From: an uncultured Muribaculaceae bacterium
Lineage (GTDB): Bacteria > Bacteroidota > Bacteroidia > Bacteroidales > Muribaculaceae
Length of the DNA stretch: 58,908 bases
Assembly: GCA_910576935.1 (NCBI GenBank)
Contig: CAJTKG010000015.1
Coordinates: forward strand, 1-58,908
Direction of reading: 5' to 3'
The notes beneath the pieces are model-generated. The model was not told the DNA's origin. It saw nothing but the letters and a program-made list of their open reading frames with translations, and did no database searches. Shown here in pieces: positions 43,567 to 52,059 of this stretch. How positions within the stretch are numbered: position 1 is the first letter of the stretch; every line of letters begins with the position of its first letter. A program made the translations under genes and the position numbers.

Positions 43567-45429
43567 GTGCCGTCGTTCCTGCAACTTGAACAAGTCACCA
43601 AAAGCTATGGCGACCGTCTTCTTTTTGCCGACATAACCTTCGGCATTGAAGAGGGCGATAAAATCGGTCTGATAGCCAAGAACGGCACAGGCAAGACAAC
43701 CTTGCTCAGAATTATCGCCGGAGTAGAATCAGCCGACAGCGGCGACGTAGTGTTCAGAAACGGCCTTAAAGTCGCTTTTCTCGAGCAGATGCCTGCCTTT
43801 GCTTCCGGCAGCAATCTTATAGAAGCTTGTCTTAATGGCGGCGGACCGACGGCCGATGTTGTGTGCCGTTATGAAAAAGCTATCGCCGGTGGCGATACCG
43901 CAGAGATAAATATCGCAGTCCACGAGATGGATAACGCTCGGGCCTGGGACTATGAAGACCGTCTCAAGCAGATGCTTTCACGTCTCGAACTCAACGACAT
44001 CACGGTCTCGGTAGATCATCTGTCAGGCGGACAGCGCAAACGCCTCGCCATAGCCCGCATGCTTATGCAGGAACCGGATATGATCATACTCGACGAGCCG
44101 ACCAACCATCTTGACATTCCTGTTATCGAATGGCTTGAGGCATATCTCAGACGCTCGAGGGTCACATTACTCATGGTGACCCACGACCGTTATTTTCTCG
44201 ACCGGGTATGCAACCGCATCATCGAACTTGACAACAAGACGTCATATACCTACGACGGCAATTACGATTATTATATCCACCGTCGTGCCGAACGTATCGA
44301 GGCTATGTCGGCCGAGCTTGTCAAGGTGAAGAATTCCCTTCGCCGCGAGCAGGAATGGATGAGCCGCCAGCCTCAGGCTCGTGCCGGTAAAGCCAAATAT
44401 CGCATCGATCAGTTTTATGATCTAAAAAACCGTTCTCGGATTAACCTTTCAGACAAAAATGTCAGTCTTGAGGTAAAATCGTCATATATCGGATCCAAGA
44501 TTTTCGAGGCCAAAGGTATTTCAAAGAGTTTCGGAGACAAAAAGATTCTCGATGACTTCAATTACACCTTTGCCCGTTATGAAAAAGTCGGCCTTGTCGG
44601 AGCGAACGGCGTCGGCAAATCTACGTTTGTCAAGATGTTGCTCGGCCTTGTTAAGCAGGATGCCGGCGAGTGGAATGTCGGCGAGACTGTCCGTTTCGGT
44701 TATTACAGTCAGGACGGTCTGTCGTTTGACAATAACAAAAAGGTGATAGACGCGGTCACTGAGATTGCCGAGGATATAGATGTCAACGGCCATTCGGTCG
44801 CACCGATGCAGTTCCTTCAGAAATTTCTGTTCTCGGTTCCCGATCAGCAGAAATATATCCATACTCTCAGCGGTGGCGAGCGCTGCCGGCTGCATCTTGC
44901 GACGATATTGATGCGTCAGCCAAATTTTCTGATTCTCGACGAACCGACCAACGATCTTGACATTGTGACACTTGGTATTCTTGAAGAATATCTTGCCGAT
45001 TTTAAGGGCTGTGCTATAGTCATAAGCCATGACCGGTATTTTCTCGACAACGTCGTCGACCATCTTTTTGTCATGCAGGGCGATGGAGTCATCAAGGATT
45101 TCCCCGGCTCATACAGCGAGTATCGCGATTATGTTGCGACGAACGACAAAAATGAATCGTCTCAGGTGGTTCGAGTCGGGAAAAAAACTCAGGACGAGCG
45201 ACATCGCTCTGACCGTGCCGAGAAGATGACTTATAAAGAACGTCGCGAATTCGAGGCCCTGACAGCCGAAATCGAAGATCTTACCGCCGAGAAAGCCCGT
45301 CTCGACGCCTTGTTCAACAGTGGTGAAGTGATTGATGATGTGGCCGAGAAATCAGCGCGTTATAACGTCGTCAGCGAGCTCCTCGATGAGAAGGAAATGC
45401 GTTGGCTCGAACTCTCTGAAAAATCTTAG
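43567..45429 (+). CDS. ABC-F family ATPase (Uup-like) acting on ribosomes or DNA
   Basis: A 620-residue soluble protein with two ABC modules and no membrane part. Walker A motifs are AKNGTGKTTL (about 37-46) and GANGVGKSTF (about 343-352); signatures are LSGGQRKR and LSGGERCR; both Walker B regions read ILDEPTN. The linker between them is helical and basic. A C-terminal coiled coil (about 555-620) is the Uup hallmark. ABC-F proteins bind the ribosomal E site; some confer antibiotic resistance, but this one looks housekeeping. The GTG start lies 3 bases after the META gene. Its 3' end overlaps the opposing HAD gene by 78 bases. Confidence 0.92.
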   Translation: MPSFLQLEQVTKSYGDRLLFADITFGIEEGDKIGLIAKNGTGKTTLLRIIAGVESADSGDVVFRNGLKVAFLEQMPAFASGSNLIEACLNGGGPTADVVCRYEKAIAGGDTAEINIAVHEMDNARAWDYEDRLKQMLSRLELNDITVSVDHLSGGQRKRLAIARMLMQEPDMIILDEPTNHLDIPVIEWLEAYLRRSRVTLLMVTHDRYFLDRVCNRIIELDNKTSYTYDGNYDYYIHRRAERIEAMSAELVKVKNSLRREQEWMSRQPQARAGKAKYRIDQFYDLKNRSRINLSDKNVSLEVKSSYIGSKIFEAKGISKSFGDKKILDDFNYTFARYEKVGLVGANGVGKSTFVKMLLGLVKQDAGEWNVGETVRFGYYSQDGLSFDNNKKVIDAVTEIAEDIDVNGHSVAPMQFLQKFLFSVPDQQKYIHTLSGGERCRLHLATILMRQPNFLILDEPTNDLDIVTLGILEEYLADFKGCAIVISHDRYFLDNVVDHLFVMQGDGVIKDFPGSYSEYRDYVATNDKNESSQVVRVGKKTQDERHRSDRAEKMTYKERREFEALTAEIEDLTAEKARLDALFNSGEVIDDVAEKSARYNVVSELLDEKEMRWLELSEKS

Positions 45430-46014
45430 AGTCTCAGGCGACGGATTGACAAGTATGTTTTGTCCTGTCCGGTTTACTTTTAACAAAGGAGCGTCGTCGT
45501 GGTGGTCGGTGAGGACATAATTCAGCTTCAGGCCATTTGATTCAAGCCATTGGTCGACGCGACGCCGTTTTTCTTCGCCGCGACATTCGAGGCGTAGCTC
45601 GTTGTTGTCGAATGTCGTAGCCACAAAATCGCCGTCCCATATCGCCGGAATATAAAAATCGGCTGCAGCCGTGGCAAGCAGAATACGGTCGCCGGCATCC
45701 TTTCGGCGTTCGATAAACTGTTTGACATCGCTGTTTAACGCGCTTTTGATCTCAGCGCCGAATTTCTCCATAAGTTCCGGGTCTTTGCCGATGATCCGGA
45801 GAGCGTTGAATTTCATCGTCGTGTGACTTATCAGCTTCAGCCCTCTAATGGCAACAAGCGTTGTCACTGTCACTGCCGAGGTAAGACGCCATTTCGACAA
45901 AAGATACCTGACGCCGAGCCTGATATATGTTTTAAGCGTGTTTTGTCGACTGTAAGTGCCGTCGAGATCAATGACGGTAGCGCCTCGACAGATATCTAAT
46001 TGTCTATCGACCAT
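45352..46014 (-). CDS. HAD superfamily phosphatase
   Basis: A 220-residue HAD-type hydrolase, likely subclass IB. Motif I is VIDLDGTYSRQ (14-24, with the two Asp), motif II is LLATAAADF, and motif IV is LTDHHDDAPLL. A hydrophobic stretch (about 45-65, LTSAVTVTTLVAIRGLKLIS) could be a membrane-facing helix of the cap. The start overlaps the end of the phosphoribosyltransferase gene by 19 bases. The stop lies inside the opposite ABC-F gene, so the two coding regions share 78 bases tail to tail. The likely substrate is a phosphorylated product of that operon; this is inferred. Confidence 0.82.
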   Translation of the reverse strand: MVDRQLDICRGATVIDLDGTYSRQNTLKTYIRLGVRYLLSKWRLTSAVTVTTLVAIRGLKLISHTTMKFNALRIIGKDPELMEKFGAEIKSALNSDVKQFIERRKDAGDRILLATAAADFYIPAIWDGDFVATTFDNNELRLECRGEEKRRRVDQWLESNGLKLNYVLTDHHDDAPLLKVNRTGQNILVNPSPETLRFFREFEPTHFLLIEELADDVITR

Positions 46015-46547
46015 GGAAATCTTACTAATGTGCGGTCGTTATAAATGCAATAATCGGGCATTATCATCGGTTCGTCCGAGGTTACGGTTATTGCGGCCGT
46101 CCTGATCTCGGCTTGAGGATTGGCATGCTTTATTTTGTCGAACACGGCTTTAAGTGTTGCGCCGGTGTCGACTGCATCATCGACGATAAGAATGCGTCCG
46201 GCTGTCGAACATTCGTCTGGGAGTAATATTTCGACGTGTTCCATATGGTTGCTGCGATGCATAAGATAGCGGGCCTCGACTTTACGTAGCATATTGTTCA
46301 TGCCGCGCGGCAGTTTGCTGAACAGAGGCTTGAGCAGACGTTTGATTTTGCCGCCCTTGGCTTTGCGTATCAGTATTATGTTGCTATGTCTGTCTTTGCG
46401 GCAGGCGATATCGGCAACCACATCTCCGCCACGAGGAATACTAACGGTCAGATCCGGGTCAAAACCGTCATTGTATACGGTCTGTATCAGCCTGTGACAG
46501 TGTTCGGCAAATGTTTCGTCGTTTAATGTCAATATTTTGAAAGCCAT
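45996..46547 (-). CDS. Phosphoribosyltransferase family protein
   Basis: A 183-residue type I PRTase. The PRPP loop ILIVDDAVDTGATL (about 118-131) is clear, and SIPRGGDVVADIACRK marks the pyrophosphate loop. A basic middle region (RKAKGGKIKRLLKPLFSKLPRG) is unusual for a purine salvage enzyme and could contact a lipid or nucleic acid. The gene overlaps the GT2 gene before it and the HAD gene after it by 19 bases each. The acceptor of the phosphoribosyl group is unknown; purine salvage cannot be excluded. Confidence 0.8.
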   Translation of the reverse strand: MAFKILTLNDETFAEHCHRLIQTVYNDGFDPDLTVSIPRGGDVVADIACRKDRHSNIILIRKAKGGKIKRLLKPLFSKLPRGMNNMLRKVEARYLMHRSNHMEHVEILLPDECSTAGRILIVDDAVDTGATLKAVFDKIKHANPQAEIRTAAITVTSDEPMIMPDYCIYNDRTLVRFPWSIDN

Positions 46548-47476
46548 CGCGATAGAGATATTATTGTTTTTGTCCCGCCATAAGACATTATTATACCGAT
46601 TTTATTTTTGAGCCTGACTTTCGGATTCAGCAAGCTCTGTAGTCTGAGCCGTTTTATCGTCTGTCTGCAGTGGTCTGCTACAGACGGCTCGACATTGTTG
46701 CGAGTCGTGTTTATAAAAATATTGAATGCTGTGCTCAGACATCTGTCATCGGCGGCTTTTTTCAGAGAAGGTAATTTATTATATATATATTCGGCCATAG
46801 TATCGCATACTTTTAGGGCATCGAGTCGGGCCGGAGACCACGTGTTGATGAAGCTCGTCGGATTGGCGCGGTAGAAATAGACCAATGCCTTACTGACGGC
46901 TATTCTGTCGGTTAGGTCATACAATCGGTAGAATATGTCGAGATCTTCAAACATTGTTCCGCCTGTAAATCTCACTTTGTCGAATAACCGCCGCCTGAAT
47001 AGCTTGCCGCATACCGAGTTGTTCATAGATCGAGTCTGGTAGAGAGTAAGTTCGATAGCATTCTCTGACGTCATTGTCGAGAATTCTGAAGACAACGGCG
47101 TTTCAAAATGTGGTGTCGCGGCGTAATCATAGCGGGCCGCAACTATGTCACAGCCGCTTTTTTCGGCAATGAAATTCATTATTGTAAGGGCGTCGGGATG
47201 AAGCATATCGTCAGAGTCGACAAACGCCACGAAATCTCCCGTAGCATTGTCGAGACCGGTGTTGCGCGCCCGCGACAGACCTCCGTTAGGCCTGTCGATG
47301 ATTTTGATGCGCGCGTCATTGCCAGCTTTATGCCGGCATATTTCTCCGGTTGAATCAGTCGAACCGTCATTTACGACAATTATCTCCAAATCCCGGCAAC
47401 TTTGCCGTGTGATGCTGTCGAGACAATCGCCTATATAATCTTCGCGGTTATAAGTCGGTATGACGACTGAAATCAT
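46529..47476 (-). CDS. Family 2 glycosyltransferase
   Basis: A 315-residue GT2 enzyme with GT-A fold: ISVVIPTYNREDYIGDCLDSI at the start, VVNDGSTDST, and the metal-binding FVDSDDM (about 93-99). The C-terminal 100 residues are basic and helical. It should add a sugar from a nucleotide or lipid donor to a cell-surface glycan at the cytoplasmic membrane. It lies 3 bases after the GHL10 gene and overlaps the PRTase by 19 bases. Confidence 0.88.
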   Translation of the reverse strand: MISVVIPTYNREDYIGDCLDSITRQSCRDLEIIVVNDGSTDSTGEICRHKAGNDARIKIIDRPNGGLSRARNTGLDNATGDFVAFVDSDDMLHPDALTIMNFIAEKSGCDIVAARYDYAATPHFETPLSSEFSTMTSENAIELTLYQTRSMNNSVCGKLFRRRLFDKVRFTGGTMFEDLDIFYRLYDLTDRIAVSKALVYFYRANPTSFINTWSPARLDALKVCDTMAEYIYNKLPSLKKAADDRCLSTAFNIFINTTRNNVEPSVADHCRQTIKRLRLQSLLNPKVRLKNKIGIIMSYGGTKTIISLSRWLSKY

Positions 47477-47479
47477 TGG

Positions 47480-48943
47480 CTATTTCTTGACAACTTCCGA
47501 CGGAACTGATTCGTTGTTTACTCGGTCGAGTGCCGTGACAACATAATATCCTTCTTTGTCGACGGTCAGTTTCTTGTCGCGTGTCACCGCTACGATGGCC
47601 GACGGATCATCCAGATTGATTCTGTCGTTGTCAAAACGATAAACAACAAACTTTACGGGATCTGATATTTTATTTACCGTAGCATCTGCGTTCCATGATA
47701 GCCGGTTGCCCGTTAGCTTTAAATTTCTGACGGCGGCAGGGGCTTTGTCTGAAATCCAGGGGTAGGTGGGTACGAGGGCTATTGTCGACTGATGGTTGGT
47801 CGACAGCGAATCGGCGACGCCGTTGAAATTTCGGGTGACGGCATAGCCCGGCCACCAGCAGTTGCCGCTGATGTTCTCGGCTTCGCGGGTGAGTCTGATT
47901 TTATGGTCGAGCTGGCTCTTTTGTGACGACGGCGCGAGATCGGGCAGTTTCATGGTTTTGCTGACGTCCTGACCGATATACATATGTCGCGGCCCGGCGT
48001 TGTTGTTCCACCAGTCGACGAGCGTCAGATAAGAGGCGGCTTTGTGCTCGAGTTCCCAGTATAGCTGAGGGAGCAGATAGTCGACCCAGCCTTTTTCGGC
48101 CCACAAGAGCACATCGGCATAGAGGGCGTCGTAGTTTTGAAGCCCGTTTGTGTCGCTGCCGCGCGGATCGCTTTTCTTGTTGCGCCAGATGCCGAAGGGA
48201 CTGACGCCGAATATCACCCACGGCTTTGTAGCGGCGATATTGTCGTGAATCTCTTCGATCAGAAGGTCGACGTTTTTGCGGCGCCAGTCGCCGATGGCCA
48301 TGCCTTTGCCATATTTTGCAAAAGAGGCTTTGTCGGGAAATGTCTCGCCTTCTTTGGGGTAGGGGTAGAAATAGTCGTCGAAGTGGATACCGTCGACGTC
48401 ATAACGGTTGACGATGTCGAGCACGACATCATTGATGAACTTGCGGTTTTCGGGCAGACCGGGATCGAAATATATCTGGCCGCCATATTTTACGAAACGT
48501 TTCGGTTCTTTGTAATATAGATGGTTTTTAGGAGGCAGCTGCTTGGCTGAACCGGTGACGCGGTAAGGATTGAGCCATGCATGTAGCTCCATGCCTCTGG
48601 CGTGGCTCTCCTCGATCATAAACTGGAGGGGGTCCCAGTATGGAACGGGAGCTTTGCCGCCGTCTGTCAGATAACGGCTCCAGGGCTCGAGTTTGCTCGG
48701 GTAAAAAGCGTCGGCTTGAGGTCTTACCTGGAATATGACGGCATTGACGCCCGCAGCCTTGAGTTTGTCGAGCTGGTCACGCAGATATTGTTTGTTCTGT
48801 TCGGTTGTCTGTGAATGGTATTGGTCCTGAAAAACGGTGTGCATCCATGCACCTCGAAATTCGCGCTTCGGATTTTTGACTGCATCTGCCGCCGGCGATA
48901 CCAGTAAAAGCGCCAGACCGATTGTTATAAATAGTTTTTTCAT
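47480..48943 (-). CDS. Exported family 10-like glycosylhydrolase (GHL10/DUF187)
   Basis: A 487-residue secreted protein. After a signal peptide (1-21) comes a GHL10 TIM-barrel domain (about 28-340): REFRGAWMHTV, VNAVIFQVRPQADAFY, ELHAWLNPYRV, the acidic VDGIHFDDYFYPYP and VIFGVSPFGIWRN. The final 130 residues look like a fibronectin-III type module (APAAVRNLKLTGNRLSWNAD). Relatives include YngK and E. coli DigH, which cuts peptide-free peptidoglycan, so wall glycan is a possible substrate. It heads a four-gene operon and has a strong promoter. Confidence 0.88.
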   Translation of the reverse strand: MKKLFITIGLALLLVSPAADAVKNPKREFRGAWMHTVFQDQYHSQTTEQNKQYLRDQLDKLKAAGVNAVIFQVRPQADAFYPSKLEPWSRYLTDGGKAPVPYWDPLQFMIEESHARGMELHAWLNPYRVTGSAKQLPPKNHLYYKEPKRFVKYGGQIYFDPGLPENRKFINDVVLDIVNRYDVDGIHFDDYFYPYPKEGETFPDKASFAKYGKGMAIGDWRRKNVDLLIEEIHDNIAATKPWVIFGVSPFGIWRNKKSDPRGSDTNGLQNYDALYADVLLWAEKGWVDYLLPQLYWELEHKAASYLTLVDWWNNNAGPRHMYIGQDVSKTMKLPDLAPSSQKSQLDHKIRLTREAENISGNCWWPGYAVTRNFNGVADSLSTNHQSTIALVPTYPWISDKAPAAVRNLKLTGNRLSWNADATVNKISDPVKFVVYRFDNDRINLDDPSAIVAVTRDKKLTVDKEGYYVVTALDRVNNESVPSEVVKK

Positions 48944-48967
48944 TAGGTCGTAGTGTTGATATTTTTA

Positions 48968-48999
48968 CAAAGATACGAATAGTAGGTGTTTTATGCAAA
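48968..48999 (-). promoter_or_regulatory. Promoter for the GHL10 operon
   Basis: On the minus strand TTTG (48996-48999), a 20-base spacer, and TATCTTTG (48968-48975), a full consensus match. The start codon is about 24 bases on. Confidence 0.72.
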
Positions 49000-49006
49000 T
49001 CGTAAT

Positions 49007-49037
49007 TTTGAATTCAAATCCAAAATGCCTATTTTTG
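49007..49037 (+). promoter_or_regulatory. Promoter for the GT2-DUF4286-ruvC operon
   Basis: TTTG (49007-49010), a 19-base spacer, and TATTTTTG (49030-49037). It lies 26 bases before ATG 49064, and downstream of the earlier in-frame starts, which supports 49064. A second TAATTTTG lies at 49003-49010. Confidence 0.65.
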
Positions 49038-49063
49038 TAGAGAAATATAGATTGGAATCGCGA

Positions 49064-49831
49064 ATGGAACCTCTTTTTACAATTATTACGGTCACCTATA
49101 ATGCTGCCGAGACGATCGGGCGCACAATTGAAAGCGTCGACAGTCAGACGTTTAATATTTATGAGCACCTTATTATAGACGGTCGTTCAAAAGACGCCAC
49201 TCTCGATATTGTAGCCCGGCATACCAATCCGTTGCGTGCTGTCTTTTCGGAGCCTGACAACGGACTTTACGACGCGATGAACAAGGGCATCGGCCGTGCC
49301 AAGGGAGATTATCTGATTTTTCTTAACGCGGGCGACAAGTTCCATTCAAACGATACGCTGAAGCATCTTGCCGATCTTGTCATTGAAAACGATAAACCCG
49401 GGATACTCTACGGTCAGACCGACATAGTCGACAATGAAGGCACACGACTTGGCGACCGCCATCTTAGAGCTCCGGAGACATTGACACTCAAGAGCTTTTC
49501 AAAAGGAATGCTCGTCTGTCATCAGGCTTTCATCCCGCTCAGACGCATTGTTGGGATGTATAATCTGAAGTATAGATATTCGGCAGATTATGAGTGGTGT
49601 ATCCGCTGTCTCCAGCATTCGCGTAACAACGTCTATGCCGGCGAGGTGCTTGTCGATTATCTCAGCGAAGGCCTGACGACCGAAAACAGACGCAGATCGC
49701 TCAAGGAACGCTTTGATATAATGTGCTATTATTACGGCACATTCCCGACGATAGTACGCCATATAGGCTTCTTCTTCCGTCGCTTGCGTCAGGCAAGAAA
49801 AGAGAGGCGTCAACAATCACTGAAAAACTGA
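49064..49831 (+). CDS. Family 2 glycosyltransferase (WcaA-like)
   Basis: A GT2 enzyme of about 255 residues from ATG 49064 (MEPLFTIITVTYNAAETIGR). Features are HLIIDGRSKDATLDI, EPDNGLYDAMNKGIGRAKGD, a typical motif of this subgroup, and the metal site FLNAGDK. It probably builds a surface polysaccharide repeat. Frame-wise it could begin at 48986 or 49025, but the promoter lies between. DUF4286 starts 4 bases after its stop. No other polysaccharide genes adjoin on this strand. Confidence 0.88.
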   Translation: MEPLFTIITVTYNAAETIGRTIESVDSQTFNIYEHLIIDGRSKDATLDIVARHTNPLRAVFSEPDNGLYDAMNKGIGRAKGDYLIFLNAGDKFHSNDTLKHLADLVIENDKPGILYGQTDIVDNEGTRLGDRHLRAPETLTLKSFSKGMLVCHQAFIPLRRIVGMYNLKYRYSADYEWCIRCLQHSRNNVYAGEVLVDYLSEGLTTENRRRSLKERFDIMCYYYGTFPTIVRHIGFFFRRLRQARKERRQQSLKN

Positions 49832-49835
49832 TCGC

Positions 49836-50141
49836 ATGTATATATACAACACTACATTTCATCTTGATAAAATCCTCGAAGTTGAGTTTGGCGCATGGCT
49901 GCGCGATTATCGTGCCAAGGCTTTGGCTACAGGACTTTTTGATACCGCTAGAATCTTGGCTGTCAGATCAGACCATATGGAAGAGGGTGTGACGGCACGA
50001 GCCCTTCACCTCGAGACTTCAGATAACGGTAATGTCGAACGATGGGTCTCGGATGTCGAAACCCATTGTCTCTCCGAGATATTCAGGCGCTGGCCGCAAC
50101 GCGTTGTCGCTTTTTCGACCCTTCTTGAAGAAATAGACTGA
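49836..50141 (+). CDS. DUF4286 family protein
   Basis: A 101-residue cytoplasmic protein of the DUF4286 family, beginning MYIYNTTFHLDKILEVEFGAWL. It has a ferredoxin-like mix of strands and helices and no membrane segment. The function is unknown. It precedes ruvC by 4 bases, an arrangement I recall from other Bacteroidales genomes. Confidence 0.85.
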   Translation: MYIYNTTFHLDKILEVEFGAWLRDYRAKALATGLFDTARILAVRSDHMEEGVTARALHLETSDNGNVERWVSDVETHCLSEIFRRWPQRVVAFSTLLEEID

Positions 50142-50145
50142 AAGT

Positions 50146-50763
50146 ATGGCAGATGAAATGCAGTGGGATAGGGTGATAATGGGTGTTGACCCGGGCACGA
50201 ATGTCATGGGATACGGTGTCATAGGCATCAAAGGTAAACGCCTGTCTATGATAGCCGCCGGCGTTGTCACACTCTCCAAATTTCCCGACCATTATCTCAA
50301 GTTGCGGCACATCTACGAGCGCACTCTTGCTCTTGTTGTTGGCTATCTGCCTGATGAGCTTGCTATTGAGGCGCCGTTTTTTGGTAAGAACGTGCAGTCT
50401 ATGCTCAAACTCGGCCGGGCGCAAGGTGTTGCGATTGCAGCGGCTTTGTCGCGTGACGTACCGGTAGCCGAATACGAGCCTCGAAAGATAAAAATGGCCA
50501 TAACGGGCACCGGCGGTGCTTCGAAAGAGCAGGTGAGAACTATGATAGAACATCAACTCGGAGTTACCGAAGATGTATTGCCCCCCGAACTCGATGCAAC
50601 CGACGCGCTCGGCGCGGCATTGTGTCATTACTATGAAACCGAGCGTGACAGAATGATTGCATCATCCAAAGGCTCTGCGAAGATAAAACTGCCGTCATCC
50701 CGCGGCAAATCATCGTGGAAAGATTTTGTCGAGAAAAATCCCGACCGTATTAAAAAGATATGA
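50146..50763 (+). CDS. ruvC: Crossover junction endodeoxyribonuclease RuvC
   Basis: A 205-residue Holliday-junction resolvase. The four acidic residues of the RNase H-like site are visible in IMGVDPG, AIEAPFFGKNVQS, and LDATDALGAAL. The last 25 residues are a basic tail (SSRGKSSWKDFVEKNPDRIKK). It works with RuvAB, which are not in the window. The convergent queA gene starts its stop codon 12 bases away. Confidence 0.96.
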   Translation: MADEMQWDRVIMGVDPGTNVMGYGVIGIKGKRLSMIAAGVVTLSKFPDHYLKLRHIYERTLALVVGYLPDELAIEAPFFGKNVQSMLKLGRAQGVAIAAALSRDVPVAEYEPRKIKMAITGTGGASKEQVRTMIEHQLGVTEDVLPPELDATDALGAALCHYYETERDRMIASSKGSAKIKLPSSRGKSSWKDFVEKNPDRIKKI

Positions 50764-50775
50764 CGGTTTGTCTTG

Positions 50776-51984
50776 TTATTTCAGAAAAAGACAAGCGTCA
50801 CCATAGCTCAGAAATCTGAAGTTATGATTTAAAGCATAGTTGTAAATATCAATCCATGAGTCGCCTATGAAAGCTGACACAAGTAGTAGAAGTGTCGAAC
50901 ACGGTTGATGAAAATTGGTAATCATGCCGTCGACGATGCGGTAAGTATAACCGGGTGCTATGATGATGCGGGTCGAGGCGTAAAGAGTCGTTTCGCCAAG
51001 TCGGTCAAGATAATCCATGAGAATGCCGAGGGCTTCTTTACGCGTGATCTCCGGCTGATTTTCGTCGTATGGCATCCACTGGGGCACTTCACCGTTCCAT
51101 TTGCCTTCTTTGATGAGCACGGCGATGTGATATAGGCTTTCGAGGGTTCTTACCGATGTTGTGCCGACAGCTATTATCGGATCGCTTGTGTTTGCGAGTG
51201 TATCGATGGTGTCTCGCCTGACGGCGATAAACTCACTGTGCATATCGTGGCCGCCGATATTTTCGGCCTTGACAGGCTGGAACGTACCGGCTCCGACATG
51301 GAGTGTGACCTCGCTTCTTGTTATGCCGTGGCGATCGACTTCAGAGAGGAGTTCGGGTGTAAAATGCAGTCCGGCGGTCGGAGCTGCGACCGATCCGTCA
51401 ATTCGGCTGAAAACGGTCTGGTAATCACGACTGTCGCTCTCTTCGGTCTCGCGGTTGAGATAGGGCGGTATGGGTATCTCGCCGGCAGCCGATATGATAT
51501 CTGCGAATGTATATGAACCATTGTTCCATGAAAGCTCGACCACAGATCCTCTATCGTCTTTTGTCAGACGCTCGGCTTCAAGAATTACGCTTTTGCCGTC
51601 GATTATAAGAGATAGGGCGAGTTTGCCTTCTTTCCAACGCTTTGAGTTGCCTACAAAACATTTCCAAGTACATCTATCGGTCGATGAGAAGTTTGTTGCA
51701 TAGTCGGCAGGGCTTACGGGCTCAAGGCAAAAAATCTCTATTTTACCTCCTGACGCTTTGGTGAAACGCAGGCGCGCGTTGATTACACGGGTGTTGTTAT
51801 AGACCAGCGTCGCCGGTGTAGGCAGCAGCGAAGGCAGGTCTTTGAAAATATGCTCCGATATGACCCCGTTGCGGCACATCAAAAGCTTGCATTCATCTCT
51901 GACGGCCAACGGATGACGGGCTATCTTTTCGTCGGGGAGGGGATAATCGTATTGCTCGATTCGGATATCTTTGGGATTTGACAT
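50776..51984 (-). CDS. queA: S-adenosylmethionine:tRNA ribosyltransferase-isomerase
   Basis: QueA transfers the ribosyl part of SAM to preQ1 in tRNA, making epoxyqueuosine. Start MSNPKDIRIEQYDYPLPDEKIA at 51984 gives 402 residues. The motifs ARHPLAVRDECKL, NNTRVINARL, GSVAAPTAGLHFTPELL, THLHVGAGTFQPVK-like TLHVGAGTFQPVK, and MITNFHQPCSTLLLLVSAF are classic. An upstream ATG at 52008 overlaps the promoter element and is less likely. The enzyme is monocistronic here. Confidence 0.97.
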   Translation of the reverse strand: MSNPKDIRIEQYDYPLPDEKIARHPLAVRDECKLLMCRNGVISEHIFKDLPSLLPTPATLVYNNTRVINARLRFTKASGGKIEIFCLEPVSPADYATNFSSTDRCTWKCFVGNSKRWKEGKLALSLIIDGKSVILEAERLTKDDRGSVVELSWNNGSYTFADIISAAGEIPIPPYLNRETEESDSRDYQTVFSRIDGSVAAPTAGLHFTPELLSEVDRHGITRSEVTLHVGAGTFQPVKAENIGGHDMHSEFIAVRRDTIDTLANTSDPIIAVGTTSVRTLESLYHIAVLIKEGKWNGEVPQWMPYDENQPEITRKEALGILMDYLDRLGETTLYASTRIIIAPGYTYRIVDGMITNFHQPCSTLLLLVSAFIGDSWIDIYNYALNHNFRFLSYGDACLFLK

Positions 51985-52005
51985 TCGTTTTGGTTTTTGG
52001 GTTTG

Positions 52006-52013
52006 CAAAATTA
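52006..52013 (-). promoter_or_regulatory. -7 element for queA
   Basis: On the minus strand TAATTTTG, 21 bases before the start at 51984. It overlaps the upstream in-frame ATG, supporting the shorter protein. No -33 TTTG is evident. Confidence 0.5.
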
Positions 52014-52047
52014 CAATAAAACGGGCTAAAATATCGTTTATTATATG

Positions 52048-52055
52048 TAATTTTG
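52048..52055 (+). promoter_or_regulatory. -7 element for the clostripain gene
   Basis: TAATTTTG ends 4 bases before the ATG at 52060, so the transcript would begin at or beside the start codon. No -33 element was found. It could be a chance match. Confidence 0.4.
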
Positions 52056-52059
52056 TGTT

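Noticed and set aside
44521..45063. A 180-residue antisense frame inside the ABC-F gene
   Set aside because: It is a shadow of the second ABC module; no motif is present.
45160..45190. A GGTTCGAG sequence resembling a tRNA T-loop
   Set aside because: It lies in the ABC-F coding region and no cloverleaf surrounds it.
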